Both the position numbers and the translations under genes were made by a program. The notes under the pieces were generated by a model. The model saw nothing but the letters and a program-made list of their open reading frames with translations. It did no database searches and was not told the origin of the DNA. Below are positions 12,440 through 23,084 of a DNA stretch of 64,000 nt, in pieces. Within the stretch, counting starts at the first letter, position 1, and the number at the start of each line of letters is the position of its first letter. This DNA is from Meghimatium bilineatum (taxonomy: Eukaryota > Mollusca > Gastropoda > Stylommatophora > Philomycidae), in the NCBI GenBank assembly GCA_034231615.1, contig CM067319.1, forward strand, positions 8,790,391-8,854,390, written 5' to 3'.

Positions 12440-12660
12440 ATAACACGTCAGGGTTGTAGAGATGCCACAACTGAAGATGTCTGCACAAAAAGCTCTCAAA
12501 ACAGCTCTATCTTCAGCCATTCGGAGGAGTATAGAAAAATCACACTCAGATCATTCCTTGATGTTATCAATCCAGTATTTCTTTTATCCGCCTCTTCTTC
12601 CACACTGGACTGCTACTTTCAAAATAATTTTAGAAAATTACTCGTATCTCATTACATACC
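12440..12660 (-). mobile_element. LINE-T 3' fragment
   Basis: CACGTCAGGGTTGTAGAGAT, GATGTCTGCACAAAAAGCTC and the CTCTTCTTCCACACTGGACT block, in reverse, match LINE-T. Confidence 0.65.
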
Positions 12661-12984
12661 AAAACCAAACAAGTTTTAATGATTCTCAAAGTGTCAAAGT
12701 GCATCGACGTCACATCCTGAAAATCTGCCATTCACAATCACCCACTGTGGTGCAGCAACAGCAGAAAAGGTGCTCGCATCGCAAAGAAGCATCAAATGTA
12801 TAGTTTTGTATTTATACGAGTATAGGACATTGTTATTCAACGATTTATAAATAATATTAATAATTGAAGTATAAAACCATGTATGAACATAAGTGAAATC
12901 AAACTGTTTCCTTTATTCAAGCCTGAGGAGTATCGATGATGTTAGCTCTGTATTTTTAATTGGCTAACAACATACAACACATCA

Positions 12985-13225
12985 CCAGTGTTGCTGGCAC
13001 TTGAAAGAGGAGCAAAGAATAGCAACACTTTATCTTCCATGCATGTCATACTAAGCAGGTTTTAGGGAGGAAGTTGGCTGTGCCATAGAGGGTCGAAGTG
13101 ACCCATAAGCCATGCTGTAGTTGGATGTGTCAGTCTGAAAGGAACAGATGTCGCAGCTAAGTTGTAAACCATGACACACCACATCCTGCTAATCTGTATA
13201 CGTTTGGGAATCAACACAGAAGACA
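12985..13225 (+). mobile_element. SINE-A copy
   Basis: CTTGAAAGAGGAGCAAAGAA to GGGAATCAACACAGAAGAC. Confidence 0.82.
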
Positions 13226-13239
13226 ACGAATGATGTCAG

Positions 13240-13436
13240 TATCATGCCCACCAACTTTACTTTCTCAGACAATCTGGTACCCATTTCCTTATGAGTTACA
13301 TTTTTTTTAAATACATAATTATTGACCTAAACGTTATTATTAATATTAAAATCTTTCCAGTTGAACTAGGAATTGAACCTAAGATAACCCTACCAGGAAG
13401 CCAGTACACTAACCACTGAGCTACCCCGACCCCCAT
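13240..13436 (-). mobile_element. tRNA-derived SINE tS2, best copy
   Basis: The minus-strand head has A box TAGCTCAGTGG (13413-13423) and B box GGTTCAATTCC (13369-13379), 34 bp apart as in a tRNA. The body includes GGTACCAGATTGTCTGAGAA. Confidence 0.85.
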
Positions 13437-13565
13437 ATAGGACATTGCTGTTGAATTATTGTTGGATGAGCGTTCCTGACAAAGTTGAAGCAGGAGTTGT
13501 CCACCATCAATGGGTGGAGTTATACCTGAGTTATAGGCACAATCTCTGATAAGAGATTTCATTTA

Positions 13566-13740
13566 TATTCATGCTAGGACATGCAGATGTTAAGGGTAAT
13601 GAACAAACCAATACACTGGCGAGCATGGCCACAGCTTCAGTGGAACAGCCTGATATAGTTAATGTGTTAAGGGACTTAGTCCGCTCAGAAGATTTTCAAA
13701 CGTGAATTATGAGTGCCCTTAAGACTGTGAGATTTGTGTA
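13566..13740 (+). mobile_element. LINE RNase H remnant
   Basis: Reads LGHADVKGNEQTNTLASMAT then VNVLRDLVRSEDF: the C-terminal RNase H motif (H-x-G-x-x-GNE-x-x-x). Different from LINE-N. Confidence 0.55.
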
Positions 13741-13935
13741 AAGATCAGAACAGCCTGTAAAGAAAAACAAGTTAGTTATACAAAGAGACTGATAAATCAA
13801 CATGGATCTGTAGGCTATCAGCTACTATATTCTGAATTTATTGATTTTTGTTTATTGAATTTATTTGAGATCAGAGCAGCTATGGATTTCTCCTGTGTGT
13901 GGTGATATTAGTCATAATTCATATTATTAGAATTC

Positions 13936-14095
13936 TTCTTCTTCAGCGTTCATTCTCAAACTCCCACTGGATCTCTCTTGTAGCAAGACAATGCTCCTAC
14001 TAGATATCCAGCAGGATTTATTTCAGAGGTTGGAAATGCCTTGTGTCACTGTTTAATTTGCACCAATGGCCCGGCACATTTGTCTTTGGCGGTAT
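13936..14095 (-). mobile_element. SINE-B copy
   Basis: CTTCTTCTTCAGCGTTCATT to CATTTGTCTTTGGCG. Near-perfect ATATTATTRGAATT flanks. Confidence 0.88.
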
Positions 14096-14171
14096 ATTAT
14101 TGGAATTGAAGCGCAACAAATACATCAAATTACACCATCATTACAGTTTTAATAATTAGCTTGTGAACCAT

Positions 14172-14353
14172 GAGGACCACCAAAGACGGATGTGTAGGCC
14201 ATTGTCGCAAATAGGAAATATTTGCTAATAATTATAATAGCGAAACAATGCATTTCCATTCTCTGGATAAGATCCTGCTGGAAATCTAGCAGAATCATTG
14301 TCCTGTTACAAGAGAGAACCAGTGGGAGTTTGAGAATGAGCATTGAAGAAGAA
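14172..14353 (+). mobile_element. SINE-B copy with internal insert
   Basis: AAAGACGGATGTGTAGGCCA to GAATGAGCATTGAAGAAGAA, with GAACCATG on both sides. About 25 extra bases follow the CGCAAATA block. Confidence 0.82.
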
Positions 14354-14756
14354 GAACCATGTGCAGGTTCAATTGGGTAGTTAATGAGTTTACCTCCATT
14401 TTGGAGAGGTGTGCCCTTTCAACCAGCAGACAACAAAGTCCAATTAGGTTATATCAGGACACACTACCATAAAATATTAGAGGTAACAAAGATCCCAATA
14501 TAACCTACTAAATGTTCAATTGAATTGTTTTTGTGTGGCAGGCTGACTTATCACTCTACTACCCAGCATACATTGAGAATCATGATTGTAATTTATTTCC
14601 TGGTTTGAATAAATGTGAATTGTTTTACTCTTGTTGTTGGATGTAAAATGAATGTTGGATTTAATTCAGTTTGATGTACATTTCTGTTATTTTGGATGTA
14701 TTTTATATGTTGGTGTTCGAGGTAGCTGAAATGATATTTGATATAGTTTATATGTT

Positions 14757-15000
14757 CCTCTTCTGCGTTAATTCTCAAACTTCTGCAGACTGTACTCAAG
14801 AAAATTGAATTATTTTTCTCATGGTTAACAGCTTAGCTGCGATATCTGCAACAGTCTCCAGCATGACCTATAGTCACTTTGACCCTCTATGGGATTTGGC
14901 TGCCAGTTCCATCCTCCAAACCTCCTTAGTCACCTCTTATGACATGCCTGGCAGATAACAGTGTTGCTTATCTTTGCTCCCCTTGTGGGCTACGGCACCA
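14757..15000 (-). mobile_element. SINE-A copy
   Basis: CTCTTCTGCGTTAATTCTCA to TGCTCCCCTTGTGGGCTACG; the TCCTGC/GCAGGA hairpin is partly deleted. Confidence 0.8.
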
Positions 15001-15186
15001 CAGGCAAATTTATATGTTGATGTTACTTGTACCAACTCATTATTCATGCCTCTATTTCATGAATGTATTACCTTAATGTTTGATGTAGCTTACTTGTTAT
15101 AATTACCAACTCAACATTTCATGTTGTTTATTGTGTTCTGTTTGATGTAGCTGTGTTGTTGTTGGTGTTAATACATAACCAATTGC

Positions 15187-15300
15187 GTATTGCCTGGGCC
15201 CAAAAGGGAGCAAAGGACTGACTTGCCATGCATGTGGTTAGAGGCGACTAACACGCTTTTGGAGGTGAAGTTGTGTGTCACATCTCATAGAACGGGTTGG
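15187..15300 (+). mobile_element. SINE-A-like 5' fragment
   Basis: TTGCCTGGGCCCAAAAGGGA to GTGTGTCACATCTCATAGAA. Confidence 0.6.
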
Positions 15301-15469
15301 AGAACTTTTTCGTCTATTACCCAAAATTATATTTGTGTGAATATCACCCTTTCGAGTAAGGGGGGGGGGGAGAGACATCGCTATTTCCACTAGAATGTGA
15401 CATTGATGTATCATCGCTCGAAGTAAATATATCAGCAAATTAAAATATTGCGAAAAAATAAATAAAAAA

Positions 15470-15647
15470 TACAGTGGAATAACGTTACAAGAACTTAGTC
15501 TGAACCGACAAAATATATATGTAATAACAGAAATTCACTATATACAGTACAAATAATATAGAATAAATATAATTGGGGATTTTGAAAAGTGTTGTTATAT
15601 AGGGAAATTTGTTATAAAAGAATGCGCTATAGAGGGATTCCAGTGTA
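15470..15647. mobile_element. pogo-like MITE, copy 3 (intact length, 178 bp)
   Basis: Starts TACAGTGGAATAACGTTACA and ends GGGATTCCAGTGTA, an inverted pair with TA at both ends. Interior as in the other copies. Confidence 0.82.
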
Positions 15648-15704
15648 TTGGTTTTTTTAATTTGATGTTTCATGGTATGTTTTTTAATATTGAATTATTT
15701 TTAT

Positions 15705-15965
15705 TCGTCTTCTTTGTTTGTTCTCCAATTCCTGCAGGCTGAAGTCCAGAGAAGGCAGGGCATGTCATTGTTTACAGCATAGCTGTGATAGTTGCACCTT
15801 TTGCCCTAGCATCTGATTTCAGTGGCTGCTAGTTAACTTTGACCCTCTGTGAGATGGGACAGCCATCTCCACTCCCAAAATATCCTTATCCACCTCTTAC
15901 AACATGCATGGTAGGTCATAGTGTTGCTATTTTTTTGCTCCTCTTTTGGGCCCAGGGAACGTACT
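15705..15965 (-). mobile_element. SINE-A copy
   Basis: CGTCTTCTTTGTTTGTTCTC to GCTCCTCTTTTGGGCCCAGG. Confidence 0.82.
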
Positions 15966-16407
15966 AGCACAGATTTTTATTTTAAAATGTAGATGTTTAA
16001 TTTAGTGAAATTCTCATTTGTAGGTCTAAAATCTTACAGAGAACAAATACAAGTCTTAATTAATATTGTTCAACCAGATCTGGAGAATTGGAGATGATTG
16101 TAAAGCATGCAGAGAAAAAGTGGTGCAGATTCAGACACTTTCGAAGAAAACTATGAACCAGATTGGAAAACAAAATTAGATGATAAAAGATTGGAGTGAA
16201 ATCACAAGAAAGAAAAGGCTGATACAATCATCTGGGACTCTCATTCACAAACTCACATCTCACTGTAGATGGTGATAAAGGTTGCACCCTGCATGAGTTT
16301 CTCACTCTCTTTTCTTATGGAAGCGGTGGTTTATAATTTTATTCAGATTTGCATACTTCTGATTGGAAATTTTCAAGCACCAGATGACTGTCTCACTCAC
16401 TGTAGCT

Positions 16408-17547
16408 CTTCTTCTTCTTCTTCGCAGTTTGACATATCTACATTGCAAGTTGACATTGGCTTGTGTTTTTAATTATTTCTGCAGCAATTTTTGAGCTTGT
16501 ACTTTTGCAGAGTAGTTGGAGCAGAATATTCCAGTTGGTGAACATGTGGATTCATTTTATTTTTTTCTGGATACTTTATGTACACTCAAGCACCTCCATT
16601 CTTCACTGATGTGGTTTCTGATCCGTCAGTATATACTTGTATCCACCCATGCTTCTCTGGGGTACATATCTTCAATCATGTTGCATACTATTTTTTTTCT
16701 TTTGGAGAGTATTCAGTTCTATCATAGTGTAGTAGTTGTTTATGGTGGTTTTGATAGTAATATTTTGATTTTGCTTTTACGGAACTGGAAAAATTGTTTG
16801 TGTTATCTCACTTTTTATGTCTGGTAGTTCTGCCTTATTCTTCTGCATTCATTCTCAAACTCCTGCAAATTAGCAGGATGTGTAGTCCAGAGAACAATGC
16901 ATTAAGTCATGGTTTACAGCATTTCTGTGATAACTGCGCCTCAGCCGGACACATCCGACTTCTACATGACTTTGGGTCACTGACTCGATATGGGATAGCC
17001 AACTTCATCCCATAACCTCTTTAGTCACCTCTTACAACATGCATGGAAGGTAAACAGTGTTTCAATTCTTTGCTGCCCCTCTTGAGAGAAAAGCTGCGAC
17101 AAACGAGCAGTTCTTCCTAATATTCTCTGCTATTTTTTTTGGATTGGTGAATAAAACTGCTCCCCTTCAACCTTCCACTGGCTAGGCCACCGTATCTGGC
17201 CTTCATTGGATGTGCTGGCACGCTCTTGTACTTTTCCTCCAGTAACTTGGGTGGATTCTGTCGAGGCTCAGACTTCAGCACTGTTCCTGCCAGGAGGAAC
17301 TTAACAGGGCGAGTTCCATGATGATTTTTAAAATATTGTCATGCAGACATGTCAACTATTCGGGTTGTATGTTTTCATGGTTGCTGGTGCACCTCTGAGT
17401 CTGGTGTCTCTGACTTCAGCACCTGTGCCTGGTTCAGCAGGACTGTGGTCTTACTCGATATTGGGTTGGCCTGACCAATCTTAGTTTCCAGCCTCTGTTG
17501 GCTGGACTAAGCCCCATCTCCACTTCAAGGAGTTGGCCTCAATGGGG
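16408..17547 (-). mobile_element. Internally deleted LINE-N derivative, with SINE-A inside
   Basis: Both LINE-N ends are present: 5' end CCTCAATGGGG (plus strand, to 17547) and the (GAA)n tail at 16408. Near 17250 the 5' UTR/N-terminal part jumps to codons equivalent to LINE-N residues 930-955 (HPMKAR-AS-GRLKGSSFIH). Decayed RNase H codons (TDGSETTSVKNGG-like, PTGIFCSNYSA) follow at 16480-16700. Flanks ACTCACTGTAGCT and ATTCAATGTGGCT are a worn duplication. No RT or endonuclease domain. Confidence 0.75.
16838..17098 (-). mobile_element. SINE-A copy inside the deleted LINE
   Basis: TTCTTCTGCATTCATTCTCA to GCTGCCCCTCTTGAGAGAAA. Confidence 0.85.
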
Positions 17548-17639
17548 ATTCAATGTGGCTGATGACTGTCTCACTCAATGTGGCTGATGACTGTCTCACA
17601 CAATGTGGCTGATGGAGTGTAAGCTATAAGCTTAACAAT

Positions 17640-17795
17640 TTACATCTTGCCTGTGACTCTGCATCTTTCATCTTGACATATCTGACTTCATAAATACCAG
17701 TTTTTTGTATCACTTAAACCTGCTACGAGATATGGTAGCCAACCCTCTTACAATTAATACATGTCAGATGGTCACACTGTTACAGTCTGGACCTT
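17640..17795 (-). mobile_element. SINE-A remnant
   Basis: CATCTTTCATCTTGACATAT, CTGCTACGAGATATGGTAGC and CTCTTACAATTAATACATGT in SINE-A order, heavily mutated. Confidence 0.5.
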
Positions 17796-17799
17796 GGCT

Positions 17800-18240
17800 A
17801 CACACGAGTTGTCTATTTATGTCTGATAACTGTTTGAATCATTAGTAATACTGTTTTCATTTCTAGTGTTTTCAGGTCTTCATATTTTTCTGCCTGTCTA
17901 TGTAATATGGATATTACATCTATCAATAATCATCGTTCTATTTATATTTGTCAACTGATACAAATTTTCTGTAATTTGTACAGAAAACAATCAGTTATTA
18001 TTGATATATGTCGCTATTGACCAGAAGTAATTCCCATTATTAAATAACTTTTTATACAAAATATGGACAGAATTTTGGGTTCAAGTACATAATTTTTTAT
18101 ATAGATATTTTAGGCTGAAATATACAATTATATTTGGGAAGTTTAAAGGTATGAATATGTCTTTTAGAAATAGTATATGATGCAGGTATTTTTTTTAATG
18201 AAGTGGAAAATAAGTCAATAAATGGTTTATTTGAATAAAG
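17800..18240. other. AT-rich DNA without recognised features
   Basis: Nothing exon-like. Confidence 0.5.
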
Positions 18241-18279
18241 ATAATGTGACTATGTGTTTTTATTTAATAAAGTGAATGT

Positions 18280-18665
18280 GACATGTATTCCACATAGAGA
18301 ATGTGACATGTATTCCACATAGAGAATGTGACATGTATTCCACATAGACAATGTGGCATGTATTCCACATAGACAATGTGACATGTATTCCACATAGACA
18401 ACGTGACATGTATTCCACATAGACAGTGTGACAAATGTACTCCACATAGACAATGTGACATGATTGATTGCTGAATGTGACAAATGTATTCCACATAGAC
18501 AATGTGACATGATTGATTGCTGAATGTGACAAATGTACTCCACATAGACAATGTGACATGATTGATTGCTGAATGTGACAAATGTATTCCACATAGACAA
18601 TGTGATATGATTGATTGCTGAATGTGACAAATGTATTCCACATAGACAATGTGGCATGATTGATT
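18280..18665. repeat. Two-phase minisatellite (25-bp then 49-bp units)
   Basis: 18280-18430: ACATGTATTCCACATAGACA plus ATGTG, about 6 units. 18430-18665: the same core alternating with ATGATTGATTGCTGAATGTG, about 5 units of 49 bp. Confidence 0.93.
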
Positions 18666-18739
18666 GCTGAAAATTTGAATTCATGAGGCTTGTGGTTTTC
18701 ACTAATGAACCATCAGATTCGCTGTGTAACAGTAAGCCT

Positions 18740-19105
18740 CTATTAGATCTATTGTCTTTATCTCTGTTTTTGCTGTATGATGTTGCAGGATTTACTGACG
18801 ATAGGTTTTCTGACTATGTCGTCGTGCACGTTTGATGGAGTAATAATGTGACAACTCATTGTTGGTAACTCCTTCAATCCACCTTCGTGGTCTTCCTCTG
18901 TATCTTGTTGTTTCCATTTTCATGTTGTGTGTTCTTGCAGTCGACCAATAAGGATTCATTCTCATTAAGTGACCGAACCATTTCAGTCAATTTTTCAATA
19001 GATTTGGTTACAGACGTTGTTCCAACAGTTCTTGTATGTCTTCATTCCTCTCATGATCTCTTGTGGTTCTGTTTGCTGCTTTTCACACATCTTATTTCAC
19101 ACTTA
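18740..19105 (-). mobile_element. LINE C-terminal remnant
   Basis: The minus strand reads SIEKLTEMVRSLNENESLLV and RPRRWIEGVTNNEL-like codons in two frames. Confidence 0.5.
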
Positions 19106-19107
19106 GT

Positions 19108-19395
19108 AACAGCACGTCCAATTACACGAGGCAAGTTCATAGACAGTGGAACACCTCGTGCGAGTCAGACGAGAGCAAAAATCGTCTGGGCGAAGAGTCG
19201 CCACTACGCGTGCCTGGAGACAGATATAGAGGCTGTCACAGGCTAAGGGTAGCCCACCAGAATTGTCAAGGCATGCCGAAATCGGATGTGCTATGCCTAC
19301 AAGGCGCATAACGGTGGCACAACGTAATCACGCTCCCGGCGGAAATTGCAGGATATCCGTGATGGTTACAATGGAGCAAACGCAAAACAAACACA
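19108..19395 (+). mobile_element. SINE-C copy 1
   Basis: CACGTCCAATTACACGAGGC to GGAGCAAACGCAAAACAAAC. Aligns block by block with 22735-23076; the (GAA)n tail is mutated. Confidence 0.75.
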
Positions 19396-19466
19396 TACTT
19401 AGTAAACTTTCTCTCTTGTTCTTTTGTTATCGACCATGTCTGGCATTGAAAATACAATGTTGGTAT

Positions 19467-19624
19467 CTTCTTCTTCAGCGTTCATTCTCAAACTCCCACT
19501 GGATCTCCCTTGTAGCAGACCATTGTCCTACTAGATTTCCAGCAGGATGTAGTCCGGAGAATGGAAATACTTTGTGTCGCCGTTTTATTTGCGCAAGTGG
19601 TCCAACACATCTGTCTTTGGCGGG
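19467..19624 (-). mobile_element. SINE-B copy (158 bp)
   Basis: Perfect CAATGTTGGTAT duplication at 19455-19466 and 19625-19636. CTTCTTCTTCAGCGTTCATT to ACATCTGTCTTTGGCGGG. Confidence 0.94.
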
Positions 19625-19666
19625 CAATGTTGGTATGAAGATTGAATTTATGAATTGCCTTTTGGG

Positions 19667-19826
19667 ATTCTATCGGTTTCCAGTGCGTAGCGTACAGATC
19701 GATGGATCCGGCAGTTTATCGTCTTTATGTATACTTCGTTGCGTTAAATAATGTAGGATCAATTCGTTTCAAGCTTTTGGTTTGTTTCGTTAAAAGTGTA
19801 GGCACTTCTTCCCGTAAAGAACCTAA
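19667..19826 (+). repeat. Unclassified repeat U1, copy 1
   Basis: CAGATCGATGGATCC-type start, GTTAAATAATGTAGGATCAA and GGCACTTCTTCCCGTAA shared with 61970-62370. Confidence 0.7.
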
Positions 19827-19829
19827 TAA

Positions 19830-21190
19830 GGAATAAGAAAAGGACTTTTCTACGTTGAGATCCAACAGTGATCTTCATCAAGAAACGAATACAAATGGTA
19901 AACAAAAATATATAATTATTTTAAAATTGAATTCTGTGTTTTTATTTCATAGTTATATTATTTTCATGATAAAAGATCCATGTTGGAACGTAACGTAAAA
20001 ATTTCATTGTTCGGTTTTTTTTTTAAATTTTGTTCTTTTTTTTTTGTTACATTAGTTTTATTTGTTAATTATTAGTTAAACAAATAATACATTATTCTCG
20101 TTATCGTTTGTCGGGGATGATAGACTAAACAGCCTAAATCACAATATCTTTATCATCTGCATGTTGCCAGATGAGTCCACTGACCGTAGGTGACTGATCA
20201 CTCTAGTAACTGTTTCATGCAATCTCTATTCAATGTAATGACGGTTTCGAATGCCGAAGTTTTTCAGATTAGTTGGTCTAGTTTTGATACCACGCTTATA
20301 TACAATATACGTCGAACAGACTGCATATAAACATCCGCTCTGATGTGGGCATTTTTTTTTTTACCTATCCACAGAAACACGTCCACGCTACTATAATGCG
20401 CGTTACTATGAGATGATATTAATGTCTGGCCAGTCAATTAAATAAAACCAGGTAGCCCTCCACTTGCTAACAATTGTCACACTATTTTCAGACCCCCCCC
20501 CAATTGGTGACGTAATTTATGGACATCCTGTTATAGTATATCCAATAAATCAGATGCCTTACCGAGTGGTGTTGGCGATCATGCTTCTCCACAACTCTCT
20601 GCCTCTTGTGTTATTAATAAGTTCGGCTGCCGACATTCTCTCATGTCAAAGCTTAATCTTTCCAGTAGCTTCTCTTACAGCTGACGGGAAATGAACCAGG
20701 TCTGTTCTAGCAGCACCGAATCGCTTTGCAACACAAGTTAACAGGTTTTCCGTACTTGACCAACCACATCCCCCAAAAAATATGTGGCGCGATCAAGACT
20801 TTCAGCCTGTGTACTCAAGTCACTGAGAACAGACCAATCGAGACAAGGACTATTACAACATTAACGAACATCCCGTACAAGTATTAAAGTATCCTCAGGA
20901 ACACAAACACAGAACGTGCATATTCGTACACAAGGACCTAAAGGCCTTCTTGTAAACATAAATAACATAGAGACAGAACAATGTTGCTTCAAATAATATC
21001 TTATACAAGTAAATTCAAGTAGGAAGCATAAGGATAAAATGAAAATAATTCTTACAGCTTCTCTCTTCGTCCTACTGTTTCTTCTCTTGATCTTTGTAGT
21101 AAATTAGTATGCTTAATACAATATTATGTTTACCGTTGACAAACGGTACATACAATACAAAACAATGATGGACCAGCGATACTAAAATCA
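19830..21190. other. No recognised feature
   Basis: Homopolymer-rich DNA. No exon, RNA or family match seen; may hold old repeats. Confidence 0.5.
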
Positions 21191-21196
21191 GAAGTA

Positions 21197-21657
21197 GTAA
21201 AGGTAAAGGTATGTCCCATAGCCGCAACCTGCTGTCGGGGATTGAGATAATTCTTCATGTACTAAGCCGCAGAAAATATTAGGGAGGGGGTGTGGCCAGT
21301 TCCCTTCCTTGCTGTCTTTACCTCCCCTACCTCATGCGTCAGATACTCATTTACAGTTAAATCGACTGGAGGAGTGGTCGTGTCATGCGAGAAATCACAA
21401 CCGATACTTTTTTGTCCGGACGTTGTTTCGAACCTGGCACGCTCTAACCCGGTGACAGTAAGCAAGTTCACTGTCAATTAGACTAGAACCTGGCACGCTG
21501 TAACCCGGTGACAGTAAGCAAGCTCACTATCAATTAGGCTAGAACCTGGCACGCTGTAACCCGGTGACAGTAAGCAAACTCACTATCAATTAGGCTAGAA
21601 CCTGGCACGCTGTAACACGGTGACAGCAAGCAAGTTCACTATCAATAAGGCTACCGC
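21197..21657 (-). mobile_element. tRNA-derived SINE tS3 with multiplied head
   Basis: On the minus strand the head has GGTAGCCTTATTGATAGTG (A box) and a B box GGTTCGAAAC (21425-21434). The body matches 29897-30186, with a (TTTACC)n tail near 21200. The 56-bp A-to-B segment is repeated about four times. Confidence 0.8.
21425..21655. repeat. 56-bp tandem array of the tS3 head, about 4 units
   Basis: Unit AGAACCTGGCACGCTGTAAC then CCGGTGACAGTAAGCAAGCT then CACTATCAATTAGGCT. Only the SINE-proximal unit keeps TTCGAA; the others read CTAGAACC. Confidence 0.93.
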
Positions 21658-21659
21658 GC

Positions 21660-22265
21660 CCAGAAGTAGAAAACACAATTTTAAAAAAATAAATGCGGAA
21701 AGGCTGCAGGTGACAACAACATAACAGCAGACATAATAAAAACTCTGAATGAATTTGGTGTGGAAACTATGCAATGACATATATGAAACAGACCACATGG
21801 GGTGAAAAGGGTTCTGCATTGCTCTCATGAGGACCCAGGGATAGCAGATAACCAAGATCCCAAATGTACCTCCTCGCGGTGCACCCTGGAAACAGAAATA
21901 CGGCATCTCGAGCTGATTCTGGCCAAATATTTTGAGGATCGTGTCCGAGAATGTTGGGGGGGGGGGGGGGTAGCAGATGGAAAGAGATTTGAATGCATAA
22001 GAGACCGTCAATATCTCCGACACCACCAGCTCCAACACATGCAGCGGCAATGTCGACACACAGTGACGCTAGTCAGTCCAGTTCGAACATTGGAGGGGCG
22101 GTCAATGGAAAAGGCACGTAAAGGTATATTCATGGCGAAAAACGAGTAGCTTTCATACTGATTACAATAAAAGGGCAGAACAACGCCAGAGGGAAGCGCC
22201 AACTACAAATAGAAAGTGAAAGCGTTCCAAGGAAATAGGAACTACAAGCTCTGTAAGCTCGAGAC
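21660..22265. other. No assigned feature
   Basis: A 115-codon frame (21802-22149) is interrupted in meaning by a G13 run and matches nothing I know. I do not call it a gene. Confidence 0.4.
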
Positions 22266-22734
22266 GAGCTTCTAGTTACCTGTGATCCTTATGGGCAGAG
22301 ACCCAGACCCAATCATGGGTACCTGGCAAGGCAATAAGACCTGGCCTAACTCTAATGTTATAATGGAAACATGCTCGCAAAGAGAAAGGGTTCCGTACCC
22401 GATAGGCTCAGGCAGAAAAAGGACAACGATTTTAGCCCTGGCCCAACTCTACTGTCAAGCTTCCTATACCGGAAATAAACTTGCAGAGAGAAAGGGTTCA
22501 GTACCCGATGGGCTAAGGCGCTATTGGGACAAGGTTGCTCAGCTCGAGAACGCCTTGCTCTCAAACGTGTGGTGTGAGACTCAAACTTGGGCGAGGGGTT
22601 CACGATGTCGGTGAACGACGCCTCGGCTAAGAAGGCGAAAGAGCCAGGGTCCGGCTCTTCTGTTGAGTTCTTCCTCTTACGGAACCAGGCTCGCTGATGA
22701 GAAACGGTTCAGTACCCGATGGGCACAGACACAG
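22265..22734 (+). repeat. Diverged direct repeats upstream of SINE-C
   Basis: AGAGAAAGGGTTCCGTACCC, AGAGAAAGGGTTCAGTACCC and GAGAAACGGTTCAGTACCCG each start a unit (22380, 22486, 22699). Could be the 5' part of a longer SINE-C. Confidence 0.65.
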
Positions 22735-23076
22735 TACGTCCAATTACACCAGATAAGTTCATAGACGGTGAAACACCTCGTGCGAGATAGACGTGAACAA
22801 TAGTCTTGGCGAAGAGTCACCACACACACAGTGCTTGGCGTCAGTTAGGCCGGCTGTTACGGACTAGGGAAGCCTACTACCCGAATTAAAGGCATGACGA
22901 AAACGGATGTGCTGGACCTCGGACGTCTAGACCACAGAGTGGAGAACCGAGGTGCAAATAACACAGTTTCACTGTGGAACCTGCAGCACACCGTACTTAC
23001 GCTTCCCGGCGGAAATCACACGATATATTCGTTGTGGTTATATGAGAGCGAACGCAGAAGAAGAAGAAACCAGAAA
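22735..23076 (+). mobile_element. SINE-C copy 2
   Basis: ACGTCCAATTACACCAGATA to GAGAGCGAACGCAGAAGAAG. Same terminal GCGAACGCAGAAG(AAG)n as SINE-A, different body. Confidence 0.8.
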
Positions 23077-23084
23077 TTGAAGAT

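Noticed and set aside
12155..12520. Overlapping frames on both strands as a gene
   Set aside because: Part SINE-A tail, part unknown AT-rich DNA; no conserved motif and conflicting strands.
18250..18702. Overlapping minus frames rich in HCLCGIHLSHSAINH-like repeats
   Set aside because: Three frames of one array encode similar nonsense repeats; unit length explains them.
21802..22149. 115-codon plus frame as a host gene
   Set aside because: Contains a poly-G run, no recognisable domain and no splice or promoter context.
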